The notes under the pieces are model-generated. The model worked only from the letters and a program-made list of their open reading frames with translations. It ran no database searches and was not told the origin of the DNA. From assembly GCA_037444305.1 (NCBI GenBank), contig JBBIMP010000046.1, positions 1 through 38,276 of the forward strand: 38,276 nt of DNA, in the 5' to 3' direction. This DNA is from JBBIMP01 sp037444305 (GTDB lineage Bacteria > Acidobacteriota > UBA6911). The translations under genes were made by a program, and so were the position numbers. This document shows positions 1 to 7,386 of the stretch, one piece after another (the first letter of the stretch is position 1; each line of letters begins with the position of its first letter).

Positions 1-50
1 AAAAACGTCAACTCTTAAGTTAACGCTTATGGGGCTTACGCCCTGGGCTT

Positions 51-70
51 TCCTGCCGGATCCTTTCAGG
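51..70. repeat. 20-bp direct repeat, copy 1
   Basis: A 20-bp sequence reading TCCTGCCGGATCCTTTCAGG is repeated without mismatch at 142-161, 91 bp away. Sequence after each copy stays loosely similar for a further 20-40 bp, so this may be an old tandem duplication of the leader of the GWxTD gene. No gene is seen in bases 1-210. Confidence 0.6.
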
Positions 71-141
71 ATCCTTTGCCTTGGGCACCTCTTCCCTCGT
101 GGCCATGTGTCGCATCTTGAAGCCCACGCCCCTCTCCCTTC

Positions 142-161
142 TCCTGCCGGATCCTTTCAGG
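142..161. repeat. 20-bp direct repeat, copy 2
   Basis: Second perfect copy of the repeat at 51-70. It lies about 50 bp before the likely start of the GWxTD gene, so it falls in that gene's leader or promoter region. Function unknown. Confidence 0.6.
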
Positions 162-210
162 GTCTCTCGCCTCGGGATTCCAGCATTCCTTTGTGGTAAT
201 ATCTGGAATT

Positions 211-1833
211 ATGAAAGCCGCCTTCCTTCCGGTTCTGGGAATCATATTGCTCAATACACTCGGCCATTTCGCGGCCGCCGGCCAGAAGAGGGAATTCGAT
301 TCGGCCGCCTATTACAAAAAATGGCTGAACGAGGACGTCGTCTACATCATCTCCGACGAGGAGCGGGACGTCTTCATCAACCTGAACACGGACGATGAGA
401 AGGACGCCTTCATCGAGCAGTTCTGGCTGCGCCGCGACAACATCCCCGAAACGGCCGAGAACGAATTCAAGATCGAGCACTACCGCCGGATCATGTACGC
501 CAACGAAAAATTCACGGCGGGAATCCCCGGCTGGAAAACGGACCGCGGCCGCATCTACATCAAGTTCGGCCCGCCCGACCGTTTCGAGAGCACGCCGCAG
601 GGCGGCTCATACGAACGCACCCGCAAGGAAGGCGGCGGACACACCTCCGTCGCCCCGTTCGAACGCTGGGAGTACCGCAACCTGGCCGGCGTCGGCGACG
701 ACATCGAGCTGGAGTTCGTCGACGACAAGGGGGGCGGGCTCTACGAGCTCACCTTCGACAAGCAGCGCAAGGACGACCTGCTGCAGCTCGGCTTCATGGG
801 ACCGACCTGGGACGAACTCGAGGCCTACGAAACCACCGGGGTCAAAAGCAAACAGGACCGCGTCGCCGGCCGACGCTACGCGGGCGAGCTGGGCGGTGCG
901 TATCGCAACACCGCCGGATTCGAGACCTCCAGGGACACGACCTTCGCCCAACTGCAGCTCTCCGGCAGGCTGAATGCGCCGCCGCCGATAAAATTCAAGG
1001 ACCTCGAGGCGGCCGTGGGCACCCGGATCACCTACTCGAGCATTCCGGTCCGCTACAGCGCCGATTTCATCCGCATATCGCCGCGCCAGGTCCTGGTGCC
1101 GGTCACCGTAGAGATCCCGAATTCGGCGCTGACCTACAAGCAGCAGTACGGCATCTACACCGGCAAAATGCAGGTCTACGGCCAGGTAACGACGCTTTCG
1201 CGCCGCCGCGAGGCGATCTTCGAGGAGGAGATTGCCCGGGACTTCGCACGGGAGCAATACGACGCGGGGCTCGCCGGGGCGTCGCTCTTCCAGAAGCATC
1301 TGGTCCTGGCGCCGGGCCTGTACAAACTGGATCTGGTGGTCAAGGACGTCGAGAGCGGTAACATGTCGCATTTGGAAAAACGCCTGGAGGTCCCCGAGAT
1401 TTCCGGGGAGCAGCTTTCGCTCAGTTCGGTCATCCTTGCCGCCTCCATCCAGCAGGCCGACCAGCAGGCGAAGGATTTCCGCTTTCTCTTTGGCAGCCTG
1501 AAGGTGCTTCCCAAGGTGGACGCCACATTCCGGAAGGACGAGGAGATGGGCTTTTATTTCCAGGTGTACGGGCTGGAGAAGGATCCCGCGACCGCGAAGC
1601 CGAAGGTGAAGGTGGAGTTCGCGGTAACGCCGAAGGGGAAGGAGCCCGATTATTGGAGGGATGCGTCGGACCTGCTGCTTCCCTTCCAGACGCATGCGAC
1701 GGTTGCGCGCATCGGAAGCCTCAGCGCGTTTGCGCCGGGGGATTACAGCCTGAGGGTGCGGATCGCGGATCTGATTTCCGGGCAGAACAAAGCCGCGACG
1801 GTTCCGTTTACCATCCTGCACCCGCTCCCATAA
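211..1833 (+). CDS. GWxTD domain-containing exported protein
   Basis: A 540-residue protein of the GWxTD-domain family, which is widespread in Acidobacteriota and relatives and has no established biochemical role. The defining motif GWKTD is at residues 107-111, in the context of a strand ending in KFGPPD. The N-terminus is a hydrophobic signal peptide (about residues 1-24, ending HFAAAG), so the protein is probably periplasmic. The C-terminal half looks like beta-rich domains. The reading frame also allows a GTG start at 193, but the ATG at 211 puts the signal peptide at the very N-terminus and is preferred. A long inverted repeat follows the stop codon almost immediately. The gene stands alone; the neighbouring DUF4097 remnant is convergent. 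Confidence 0.88.
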   Translation: MKAAFLPVLGIILLNTLGHFAAAGQKREFDSAAYYKKWLNEDVVYIISDEERDVFINLNTDDEKDAFIEQFWLRRDNIPETAENEFKIEHYRRIMYANEKFTAGIPGWKTDRGRIYIKFGPPDRFESTPQGGSYERTRKEGGGHTSVAPFERWEYRNLAGVGDDIELEFVDDKGGGLYELTFDKQRKDDLLQLGFMGPTWDELEAYETTGVKSKQDRVAGRRYAGELGGAYRNTAGFETSRDTTFAQLQLSGRLNAPPPIKFKDLEAAVGTRITYSSIPVRYSADFIRISPRQVLVPVTVEIPNSALTYKQQYGIYTGKMQVYGQVTTLSRRREAIFEEEIARDFAREQYDAGLAGASLFQKHLVLAPGLYKLDLVVKDVESGNMSHLEKRLEVPEISGEQLSLSSVILAASIQQADQQAKDFRFLFGSLKVLPKVDATFRKDEEMGFYFQVYGLEKDPATAKPKVKVEFAVTPKGKEPDYWRDASDLLLPFQTHATVARIGSLSAFAPGDYSLRVRIADLISGQNKAATVPFTILHPLP

Positions 1834-1834
1834 C

Positions 1835-1889
1835 AAAGGGGGACAGGCTACGGTGCCCCCCGGGGGGACACGGTAGCCTGTCCCCCTTT
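1835..1889. terminator. Long GC-rich inverted repeat, probable bidirectional terminator
   Basis: Two 17-bp arms (1835-1851 and 1873-1889, AAAGGGGGACAGGCTAC and its complement) match perfectly around a 21-bp centre that contains C6G6 and could extend the hairpin. It begins one base after the GWxTD stop codon and ends at the stop of the convergent DUF4097 remnant, so it sits where a bidirectional terminator would. A short T/A-rich stretch follows. A dispersed palindromic repeat is the alternative. Confidence 0.6.
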
Positions 1890-2268
1890 ATTGAATGGTG
1901 ATGCCGCCAGAGCTGGTCCTTACCTCCACCAGGCTGCCGCCGCCGCGGACCTTCCCGCGCATCTCCGACCGGCTCACGGTCCCCATCACGGTCAGCGGAT
2001 GATTCACCGTAATTCTTCCCGAACTCGTCCGCGCCCACAGGTCGAAGGAGGCATTCTCGTTGAGCCTCACCGTCGCACTGCCCGATTAGGTGCTGATTCT
2101 CCAATCGCCCGACGCCCTGCCGGTTGCCGTGATGCTCCCGCTCGATGTGCGGATGCGGAGGGCCGCGTCCACGCCGTGCGCCTCCACGCCACCGGAGCCC
2201 GTTTCCAGGTCGGCATCCCCGGGAGCGGTCTGCTCGGAAAATATGGAGCCGCTGCCGATAGTCGTCCT
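1888..2268 (-). pseudogene. Remnant of a DUF4097-type (adhesin-like) protein, with in-frame TAA
   Basis: On the minus strand the frame reads as the C-terminal part of a DUF4097 beta-helical protein, with the characteristic short repeats TSSGSITATG, RTSSGRITV and a final RGGGSLVEVRTSSGGITIQ. A single TAA at 2088-2086 interrupts it between GDWRIST and SGSATVRLN, where family members have an uninterrupted strand; a TCA serine codon would need one change to give TAA. No N-terminal half or start is recognisable upstream of about 2268, so the gene is also truncated. The stop is ochre, so selenocysteine decoding does not explain it. Confidence 0.65.
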
Positions 2269-2380
2269 CCCATGTCCCTTAGAACGGATTCCCGCACCGA
2301 AAAGTTCGAAGCATGGCAACCCCCGAGGCTTCCCGCCCAAATCGTGGTAACCTTGCTTCCGAAGCAGCGGCAGGGGCGGC

Positions 2381-2599
2381 ATGACGCAGAAACACCTTAC
2401 ATTGGCGGACCGGGTGGCTGACCTCGGCAGGAGGGTTCTGGCCGACAGGCGTCTCATCGCCGCACTTGGATCCTACCTCATCCTGGCAATCGTGGCGATG
2501 GCGGCGCTCGATGGGATCCTGCGAGGCGCCGTGCTCAGCTTTCTCGCAATCCTGGCGGTGAAGACGCTGATCCACTCCGGGCAGGCCGCAGATGACTGA
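2381..2599 (+). CDS. Small hypothetical membrane protein
   Basis: A 72-residue ORF with one or two hydrophobic stretches (about residues 26-65, LIAALGSYLILAIVAMAALD and the following LRGAVLSFLAILAV), preceded by a basic amphipathic N-terminus. I do not recognise a family. A purine-rich stretch (AGGGG) lies just before the ATG as a weak ribosome site. It converges with the last gene of the pst operon (stops 21 bp apart). High GC gives open shadow frames on the opposite strand here, so expression is uncertain. Confidence 0.45.
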   Translation: MTQKHLTLADRVADLGRRVLADRRLIAALGSYLILAIVAMAALDGILRGAVLSFLAILAVKTLIHSGQAADD

Positions 2600-2620
2600 C
2601 TCCCGGGACCGCACCGGGAA

Positions 2621-2959
2621 TCATGGAATGATAATCGGCCCCGTGCGCTCCGGCAGCGGTTCCGGCGCCGGCCCGGCCGGAGCGGGCGGCGGCCCATCCG
2701 GGCCCTTCAGCGCCCAGCCCGACAGGGCACGCCAGACAAAGGCAAGCCCGTTGAACGCGTGCAACGAAAGCACGCCGGCGAGAAGCCCCAGGCAGAAGAT
2801 CAGAAGGCTGGCTTCCGGGCTCGATACACTCCAGGGGCCCAGGTTCATCGATCCGAACAACAGCGCCAGCGGGGAGGCAAGGAGGCCAATGGTCGCCGAC
2901 AGCAGGATGATGACCAGCACGAACGAGGTGACGCTTTTCTTGATCCACGCAAAAATCAC
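2621..2959 (-). CDS. Small membrane protein, last gene of the pst operon
   Basis: A 112-residue protein with two strongly hydrophobic segments (about residues 8-35 and 48-72) and a Pro/Gly/Ala-rich C-terminal tail. Its GTG start overlaps the TGA stop of pstB2 in the four bases GTGA, so translation is almost certainly coupled to the phosphate transporter ATPase. The hydrophobic second half ending LHAFNGLAFVWRALSGWAL vaguely recalls the last helix of 'putative sensor' membrane domains (PF13796-like), but this is a weak resemblance and no function is assigned. Translational coupling is the main clue that it acts with or on the Pst system. Confidence 0.7.
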   Translation of the reverse strand: MIFAWIKKSVTSFVLVIILLSATIGLLASPLALLFGSMNLGPWSVSSPEASLLIFCLGLLAGVLSLHAFNGLAFVWRALSGWALKGPDGPPPAPAGPAPEPLPERTGPIIIP

Positions 2960-3732
2960 CCGTAACGGCCCTCGATATAGTCGGCGGTGCGGGAGTCGGC
3001 CGGATTCAGGAACAGCTGTTCGGTGCGGGTGTGTTCGATAAGCTCGCCGAGGAGCATGAAAATGCACTCGTCGCTGGTGCGCCGCGCCTGGGCCATGTTG
3101 TGTGTGACGATGACGATGGTATACCGCCCCTTGAGCTCGAACATCAGCTCTTCGATCGCGCGCGTGCTTTCGACGTCCAGGGCCGAGCAGGGCTCGTCCA
3201 TGAGGATGACCTCGGGCTTGAGCGGGAGCAGCCGCGCGATGCAGAGCCTCTGCTGCTGTTCCAGCTGCAGGCTCGTGGCACGGTGCTCGAGCTTGTCCTT
3301 CAGATCCTCCCACAGACCCACTTCCCGCAAGGCCTTTTCAACCGCTTCGTCCAGCGCCGTCCGCGTCAGCTCGCCGCGGCCCTGGTGCACCCGCAGCCCG
3401 AAGACGACATTCTCGTAGACCGAGATCGGAAGCGGATTGGGCCGCTGAAACACCATGCCCACGGCCTTGCGCAGCTCCACCAGGGAAACGTCGGGGTCGT
3501 AGATGTTCTTCCCCAGGATCCGGATCTCGCCCGTAGTGGTCACGTACCCGTAGCGCTCGTTCACCCGGTTGAAGCACCGGAGAAGCGTGGTCTTCCCGCA
3601 GCCGGACGGCCCGATGAGCGAGGTGATGATCCCGTGGCGGATGTCGGCGCGGACGCTCTTGAGCGCCTGGAACTCGCCGTACCAGAGGTTCAGGTCGCGG
3701 GTCTGGATGCAGTATTCGAGGTTCTCGGTCAT
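2956..3732 (-). CDS. pstB: PstB-like phosphate ABC transporter ATPase, second of two (pstB2)
   Basis: A 258-residue ATPase that would drive phosphate import through PstC/PstA. Walker A is GPSGCGKT (41-48), the Q-loop is intact (MVFQRPNP, Q96), Walker B is VILMDEP (175-181), the D-loop is SALD (183-186) and the switch histidine is present (VTHNMAQ, H211). The ABC signature, normally LSGGQ, is LQLEQ here (155-159), losing the serine and both glycines that contact ATP across the dimer. Its ATG overlaps the TGA of pstB1 as ATGA, and its own stop overlaps the next gene. The neighbour PstB1 carries the opposite set of defects, which suggests an obligate heterodimer. The family assignment is secure. 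Confidence 0.92.
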   Translation of the reverse strand: MTENLEYCIQTRDLNLWYGEFQALKSVRADIRHGIITSLIGPSGCGKTTLLRCFNRVNERYGYVTTTGEIRILGKNIYDPDVSLVELRKAVGMVFQRPNPLPISVYENVVFGLRVHQGRGELTRTALDEAVEKALREVGLWEDLKDKLEHRATSLQLEQQQRLCIARLLPLKPEVILMDEPCSALDVESTRAIEELMFELKGRYTIVIVTHNMAQARRTSDECIFMLLGELIEHTRTEQLFLNPADSRTADYIEGRYG

Positions 3733-4493
3733 CCGATAATCCCGTGGACGTACTCGTATGTCCTTCTGTTCGCAGGATTGCCGGAGAAAATAACATCGTT
3801 GGGGCCAAGCTCGACAATCTCGCCGTTCCACAGCAGCATGGTGCGGTCCGCCAGCCGCCGGGCCTGCTGTGTAAGGTTCGTTACCAGGATAACGGTGACT
3901 TCCCGGCGCAGTTCTTTGAGCGCATCCTCGATGCGCATGGTGGTCACCGGATCGATGGCGATGGAGAACTCATCCAGGCAGAGAATTTCCGGCTGGTGCG
4001 ACAGGGCGCGGGCGATGGTCAGCCTCTGCTGCTGGCCGCCGGAGAGCTTTGTGCCGAGGCTGTCGAGCCGCTCCTTCACCTCATCCCACAACGCCGCCTG
4101 CCGAAGGCACTGCTCCACCAATCCGTCCAGTTCGGCCTTGTCGGTGAGACCGGCGCAGCGCGGCGCAAAGGCCACATTGTCGTAGATGCTGAGCGGCAAA
4201 CCGACGGGAAGAGGTGCGACCATGCCGATGCGGCGCCTCAGCTCGTAGACGCTGCGCACCTTGCGCACATCCTTGCCGTCGATCCGGATGACGCCCGACA
4301 CCCTGGCCTCGGGCTGGAACTCGATGGTCCGGTTGATGCACTTCAGGAGCGAGGTCTTTCCCGACTGAGCGGGACCTATGATCCCGAGGATCTCATTGGC
4401 CCTAACCTCGAACGAAATGCCGTGGATGACTTCCCTGGAGCCGTAGGAAAGGCGCAGGTCCTGGACCTCGATCTTTGGCGGCGTCGCATCCAT
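3729..4493 (-). CDS. pstB: PstB-like phosphate ABC transporter ATPase, first of two (pstB1)
   Basis: A 254-residue ATPase with Walker A GPAQSGKT (40-47), a perfect signature LSGGQQQRL (150-158) and Walker B LCLDE (171-175). Several catalytic elements are altered: the residue after Walker B is Phe instead of Pro, the D-loop reads SIAID, the Q-loop glutamine is absent (GMVAPLP where PstB has GMVFQ.P) and the switch histidine is Asn (VTNLTQQ for VTHNMQQ, N206). Alone it should hydrolyse ATP poorly, but its intact signature can complete the site of PstB2. The frame is open from a GTG at 4505; ATG 4493 is chosen because it gives the normal PstB N-terminus. It overlaps pstB2 by four bases and follows pstA closely. 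Confidence 0.9.
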   Translation of the reverse strand: MDATPPKIEVQDLRLSYGSREVIHGISFEVRANEILGIIGPAQSGKTSLLKCINRTIEFQPEARVSGVIRIDGKDVRKVRSVYELRRRIGMVAPLPVGLPLSIYDNVAFAPRCAGLTDKAELDGLVEQCLRQAALWDEVKERLDSLGTKLSGGQQQRLTIARALSHQPEILCLDEFSIAIDPVTTMRIEDALKELRREVTVILVTNLTQQARRLADRTMLLWNGEIVELGPNDVIFSGNPANRRTYEYVHGIIG

Positions 4494-4498
4494 GGGGA

Positions 4499-5437
4499 TC
4501 ACCACTTCTTACGGTTCCGGAGCCACATGCGGAGCATGATGGAGGCGGAGTTTGTCAGCAGGACCAGGCCGACGAGAACCACGGCCGTCGCGTACGGGAG
4601 CGACTCCTTCACGCCCGGCACCTGCGTGGCGAGCACATAGAGGTGCATGGAAAGCGCCATGCACTGATCATTCAGGAAGTACGGGAACAGGTCCCCGCGC
4701 TCGACGGCTTTGTAGAAGACAGCGCCGGTGAACATGATCGGCGCAGTCTCGCCCGCGGTCCGGCTCACCTCGAGAATGACGCCGGTCAGGATGCCGCTGA
4801 CCGAGTTTGGCAGCACCACGCGGCGGATGGTCTGCCACCGCGTTGCGCCCACGTTCCAGCAGGCTTCGCGGAACGCCATCGGGACGGAGTTCAGAGCCTC
4901 GCGCGTGCTGGTAATGACGACCGGCACCGTCATGATCGCCAGCGTCAGCGCCGCCGAGATGATGGAGAAACCGAACTGCGCGGCATACACGAAGGCGCCC
5001 AGGCCGTGGAGGGCGTGGACGATGCTGGGCACCCCGGCGAGGTTGATCACCGCCAGATTGACCGTGCGGTGAAACCAGTTCTCCCTCGCATATTCGTTCA
5101 GGTAGATGGCCGCCAGGACCCCGCCGGGCGCCGAGATCAGGAGGGCCACCGCGATGAGGTAGAAAGTGCCCACCAGCGCCGGCCATACCCCACCTTCGGT
5201 CATGCCCTTCAGCGGCACCTCGAGGAGGAAGTCCAAACTCAGCGACGGCCAGGCCTTCACGACCAGGTGGGTAAGCAGAAGAAGCAGCGGGAGGATGACC
5301 ATCGCGGCCATACCGGAAAGGATCCACTTGGCGGCGCCTTCCGTGCGCCGCTTGCGCCGTACCCCCGGCGTGACCGTGAAGCGGCTGGCGGGATCCTGGA
5401 GTGTGGATAAGGCTGGGGTCTGTGCCATGGGACTCAC
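4499..5437 (-). CDS. pstA: Phosphate ABC transporter permease PstA
   Basis: A 312-residue inner-membrane permease with about six hydrophobic segments. The binding-protein-dependent transport signature is seen in FREACWNVGATRWQTIRRVVLP, the EAA loop that docks on the ATPase, and the PstA-type RTAGETAPIMFTG segment follows it. PstA forms the phosphate channel with PstC. The GTG start at 5437 overlaps the pstC stop (GTGA); an in-frame ATG at 5428 is an alternative start. The stop overlaps the candidate GTG of pstB1, so the whole block is translationally coupled. Confidence 0.93.
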   Translation of the reverse strand: MSPMAQTPALSTLQDPASRFTVTPGVRRKRRTEGAAKWILSGMAAMVILPLLLLLTHLVVKAWPSLSLDFLLEVPLKGMTEGGVWPALVGTFYLIAVALLISAPGGVLAAIYLNEYARENWFHRTVNLAVINLAGVPSIVHALHGLGAFVYAAQFGFSIISAALTLAIMTVPVVITSTREALNSVPMAFREACWNVGATRWQTIRRVVLPNSVSGILTGVILEVSRTAGETAPIMFTGAVFYKAVERGDLFPYFLNDQCMALSMHLYVLATQVPGVKESLPYATAVVLVGLVLLTNSASIMLRMWLRNRKKW

Positions 5438-6372
5438 TTCTGCTTGCGCACACCGCGAACGGTTATGTCGGCCGCCAGGTTTACAAGAAACGTGATGATG
5501 AAGAGAAAGACGCCGGTCATGAACAGGACCCGGTAGTGTTCGGATTTCGCGGGCGCCTCCCCCAGCTCGGCCGCGATGTTGGCCGTGAGCGTCCGCACCG
5601 AGTCGAGCAAGCCGTGCGGGATCTGGACCGCGTGTCCCGTGGACATCAGGACAGCCATGGTTTCGCCGATGGCCCGGCCGACGCCGAGCAGGACGGCCGC
5701 CAGCAGTCCGGTCTTGGCCGCCGGCAGGAGAACCCGGTAAACGATCTGCCAGCGCGTGGCACCCAGCGCCAGCGCAGCTTCCCTGTAGGAGTCGGGCACC
5801 GCCTTGAGGGCATCCTCAGCGATCGAAGTGATGATGGGAATGCACATCAGGGCCAGGATCAGCCCGCCGTTGAGAACATTCACCCCGACGGTCGCCCCCG
5901 CGTACTCCACGATCAGACGGCTGGTGACCGTGAGCCCGATGAAACCCCAGACCACGCTCGGCACCGCGGCCAGGAGCTCAATGACGACCTTCAGCGCCTC
6001 CTTGAGCCGGGGGCCGCAGAATTCCGAGATGAAGATCGCCGAGCCCAGGCTGAAGGGGACGGCGATCAGAACCGCCAGCCCGCTCACCCAGGCCGTGCCG
6101 ACGATCAGCGCCAGGATGCCGTAGCGGACATTCGTGGCCGATGTGGGGTACCATTCGACGCTGCCGAGAAACCTGCCCAGGCTGAACCGGTCGCTCTCCA
6201 GTACCGGCGCCGCCTCGCGGAAGATGAAAAAGAAGATCGACATCACGAAGATGATCGCGCTGACCCCCGCAAAGCGGATCAACAGCTCCAGGGCCTTCTC
6301 ACCCCAGATGGCCCACAGGGGCCTCTGCGGCCGGGCCACGGCGGTCGGCTTAGATGTCGGCGTGTCGGTCAT
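5434..6372 (-). CDS. pstC: Phosphate ABC transporter permease PstC
   Basis: A 312-residue inner-membrane permease, partner of PstA. Hydrophobic helices start near residue 30; the EAA loop reads YREAALALGATRWQIVYRVL and is followed by GVGRAIGETMAVLM, typical of PstC. The N-terminal 20 residues are Thr/Pro-rich and cytoplasmic. The frame is open from 6420 with several ATGs. I chose 6372 because a GAGG lies about 8 bases before it. It is separated from pstS by about 100 bp, the largest gap in the operon. Confidence 0.92.
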   Translation of the reverse strand: MTDTPTSKPTAVARPQRPLWAIWGEKALELLIRFAGVSAIIFVMSIFFFIFREAAPVLESDRFSLGRFLGSVEWYPTSATNVRYGILALIVGTAWVSGLAVLIAVPFSLGSAIFISEFCGPRLKEALKVVIELLAAVPSVVWGFIGLTVTSRLIVEYAGATVGVNVLNGGLILALMCIPIITSIAEDALKAVPDSYREAALALGATRWQIVYRVLLPAAKTGLLAAVLLGVGRAIGETMAVLMSTGHAVQIPHGLLDSVRTLTANIAAELGEAPAKSEHYRVLFMTGVFLFIITFLVNLAADITVRGVRKQK

Positions 6373-6471
6373 GCGCATGGCCTCGCGGTGCAGCCGGCCC
6401 ATAGTCGGATAATGCCGCATTGAAGGGCCCCCGAAAACGGAGCCGCACAGGCCGGAGAGCGGTCGGATAGC

Positions 6472-7386
6472 TCATTTGCCCGGCTCTCCTGTCCGCACCG
6501 GCACGTACCCCGTATCGATGACCAGTTTCTGGCCCGCCGGTGACAAGATCCAGTCGATGTAGTCCTTTACCGCACCTTGCGGGTCGCCCAGCGTGTAGAG
6601 ATGGAGCGCGCGGGCGATCGGGTAGGCACGGCTGAGCGTGTTCTCCACCGACGGCTCGAAGGCGGGGGCGTTCGCTCGTTCGGCCACCCGAATCACTTTC
6701 ACAGCCGGGGTGGCATATCCCATCCCGCTGTAACCGATCGCGCATGGGGTGCGCTCCACAAGCTCGACCACCTCCTTGGAACCGTTCATGTCGCGCGATC
6801 CCAGCTTGAAGTCCCGGTTGAGAAGCACGTGCTCGCGGAAGAACTCGTAGGTTCCGGAACTCGACTGGCGGCTGATGCGGATAATTTCGTCGCCGCTGCA
6901 ACCGGGGATCGAAATCTTCAGGTCTTTCCATTGCGTGAGCCTGCCCCCCTCGGCATAGATCTCCGCAAGCTGCTCGAATGTAATCACCTCGAGCGGATTT
7001 TCCTTGTGCACGTATATCGCCAGCGCATCGTACCCGACAGTGAACTCCCTGACTTCTTTGCCGGTGTGGCGCCGCGCCTGGTCCATCTCCTGCGGCTTCA
7101 TGTCACGGCTGGAGCTGGCAATCTGCACGGCGCCGCGGATCAGCGCCGCGATGCCGACTCCGGAACCTCCGCCCGACACCTCCACGCTCACCTGGGGCGC
7201 AACCTTCCGGTACTCCTCGGCCCACGCCTGCACCAGGTTGACCATGGTGTCGGAGCCCTTCATTTGGATGCCCGCACTTCCCGTCGTTCCGTCGCCGCCC
7301 TTCCTGCAGCCGGCCGCCAGGAGCGCGGCAGCCAGGACGAACGCTGCGGCAAGGAAACCCACCGGGGACAGTCTATGATTCCGCAT
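6472..7386 (-). CDS. pstS: Phosphate-binding lipoprotein PstS
   Basis: A 304-residue periplasmic phosphate-binding protein. The signal peptide ends in a lipobox LAAGC with the lipidated cysteine at residue 27. The mature part has the PstS hallmarks: KGSDTMVNL near the start, VSGGGSGVGIAALIRG, the SSRDMK segment and SRQSSSGTYEFF, whose Ser/Thr/Arg side chains line the phosphate pocket. It delivers phosphate to PstC/PstA. The ATG has an AGGAGAA-type ribosome site directly upstream and overlaps the end of the phoU fusion gene by 14 bases. Confidence 0.94.
   Translation of the reverse strand: MRNHRLSPVGFLAAAFVLAAALLAAGCRKGGDGTTGSAGIQMKGSDTMVNLVQAWAEEYRKVAPQVSVEVSGGGSGVGIAALIRGAVQIASSSRDMKPQEMDQARRHTGKEVREFTVGYDALAIYVHKENPLEVITFEQLAEIYAEGGRLTQWKDLKISIPGCSGDEIIRISRQSSSGTYEFFREHVLLNRDFKLGSRDMNGSKEVVELVERTPCAIGYSGMGYATPAVKVIRVAERANAPAFEPSVENTLSRAYPIARALHLYTLGDPQGAVKDYIDWILSPAGQKLVIDTGYVPVRTGEPGK

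Noticed and set aside
607..1836. 409-codon minus-strand frame opposite the GWxTD gene
   Set aside because: Composition is Arg/Leu/Val-rich without recognisable domain; the plus strand encodes a known family over the same bases.
2086..2088. Recoding of the stop inside the DUF4097 frame
   Set aside because: The codon is TAA, not TGA, and the gene also lacks its N-terminal half, so decay is the better explanation.
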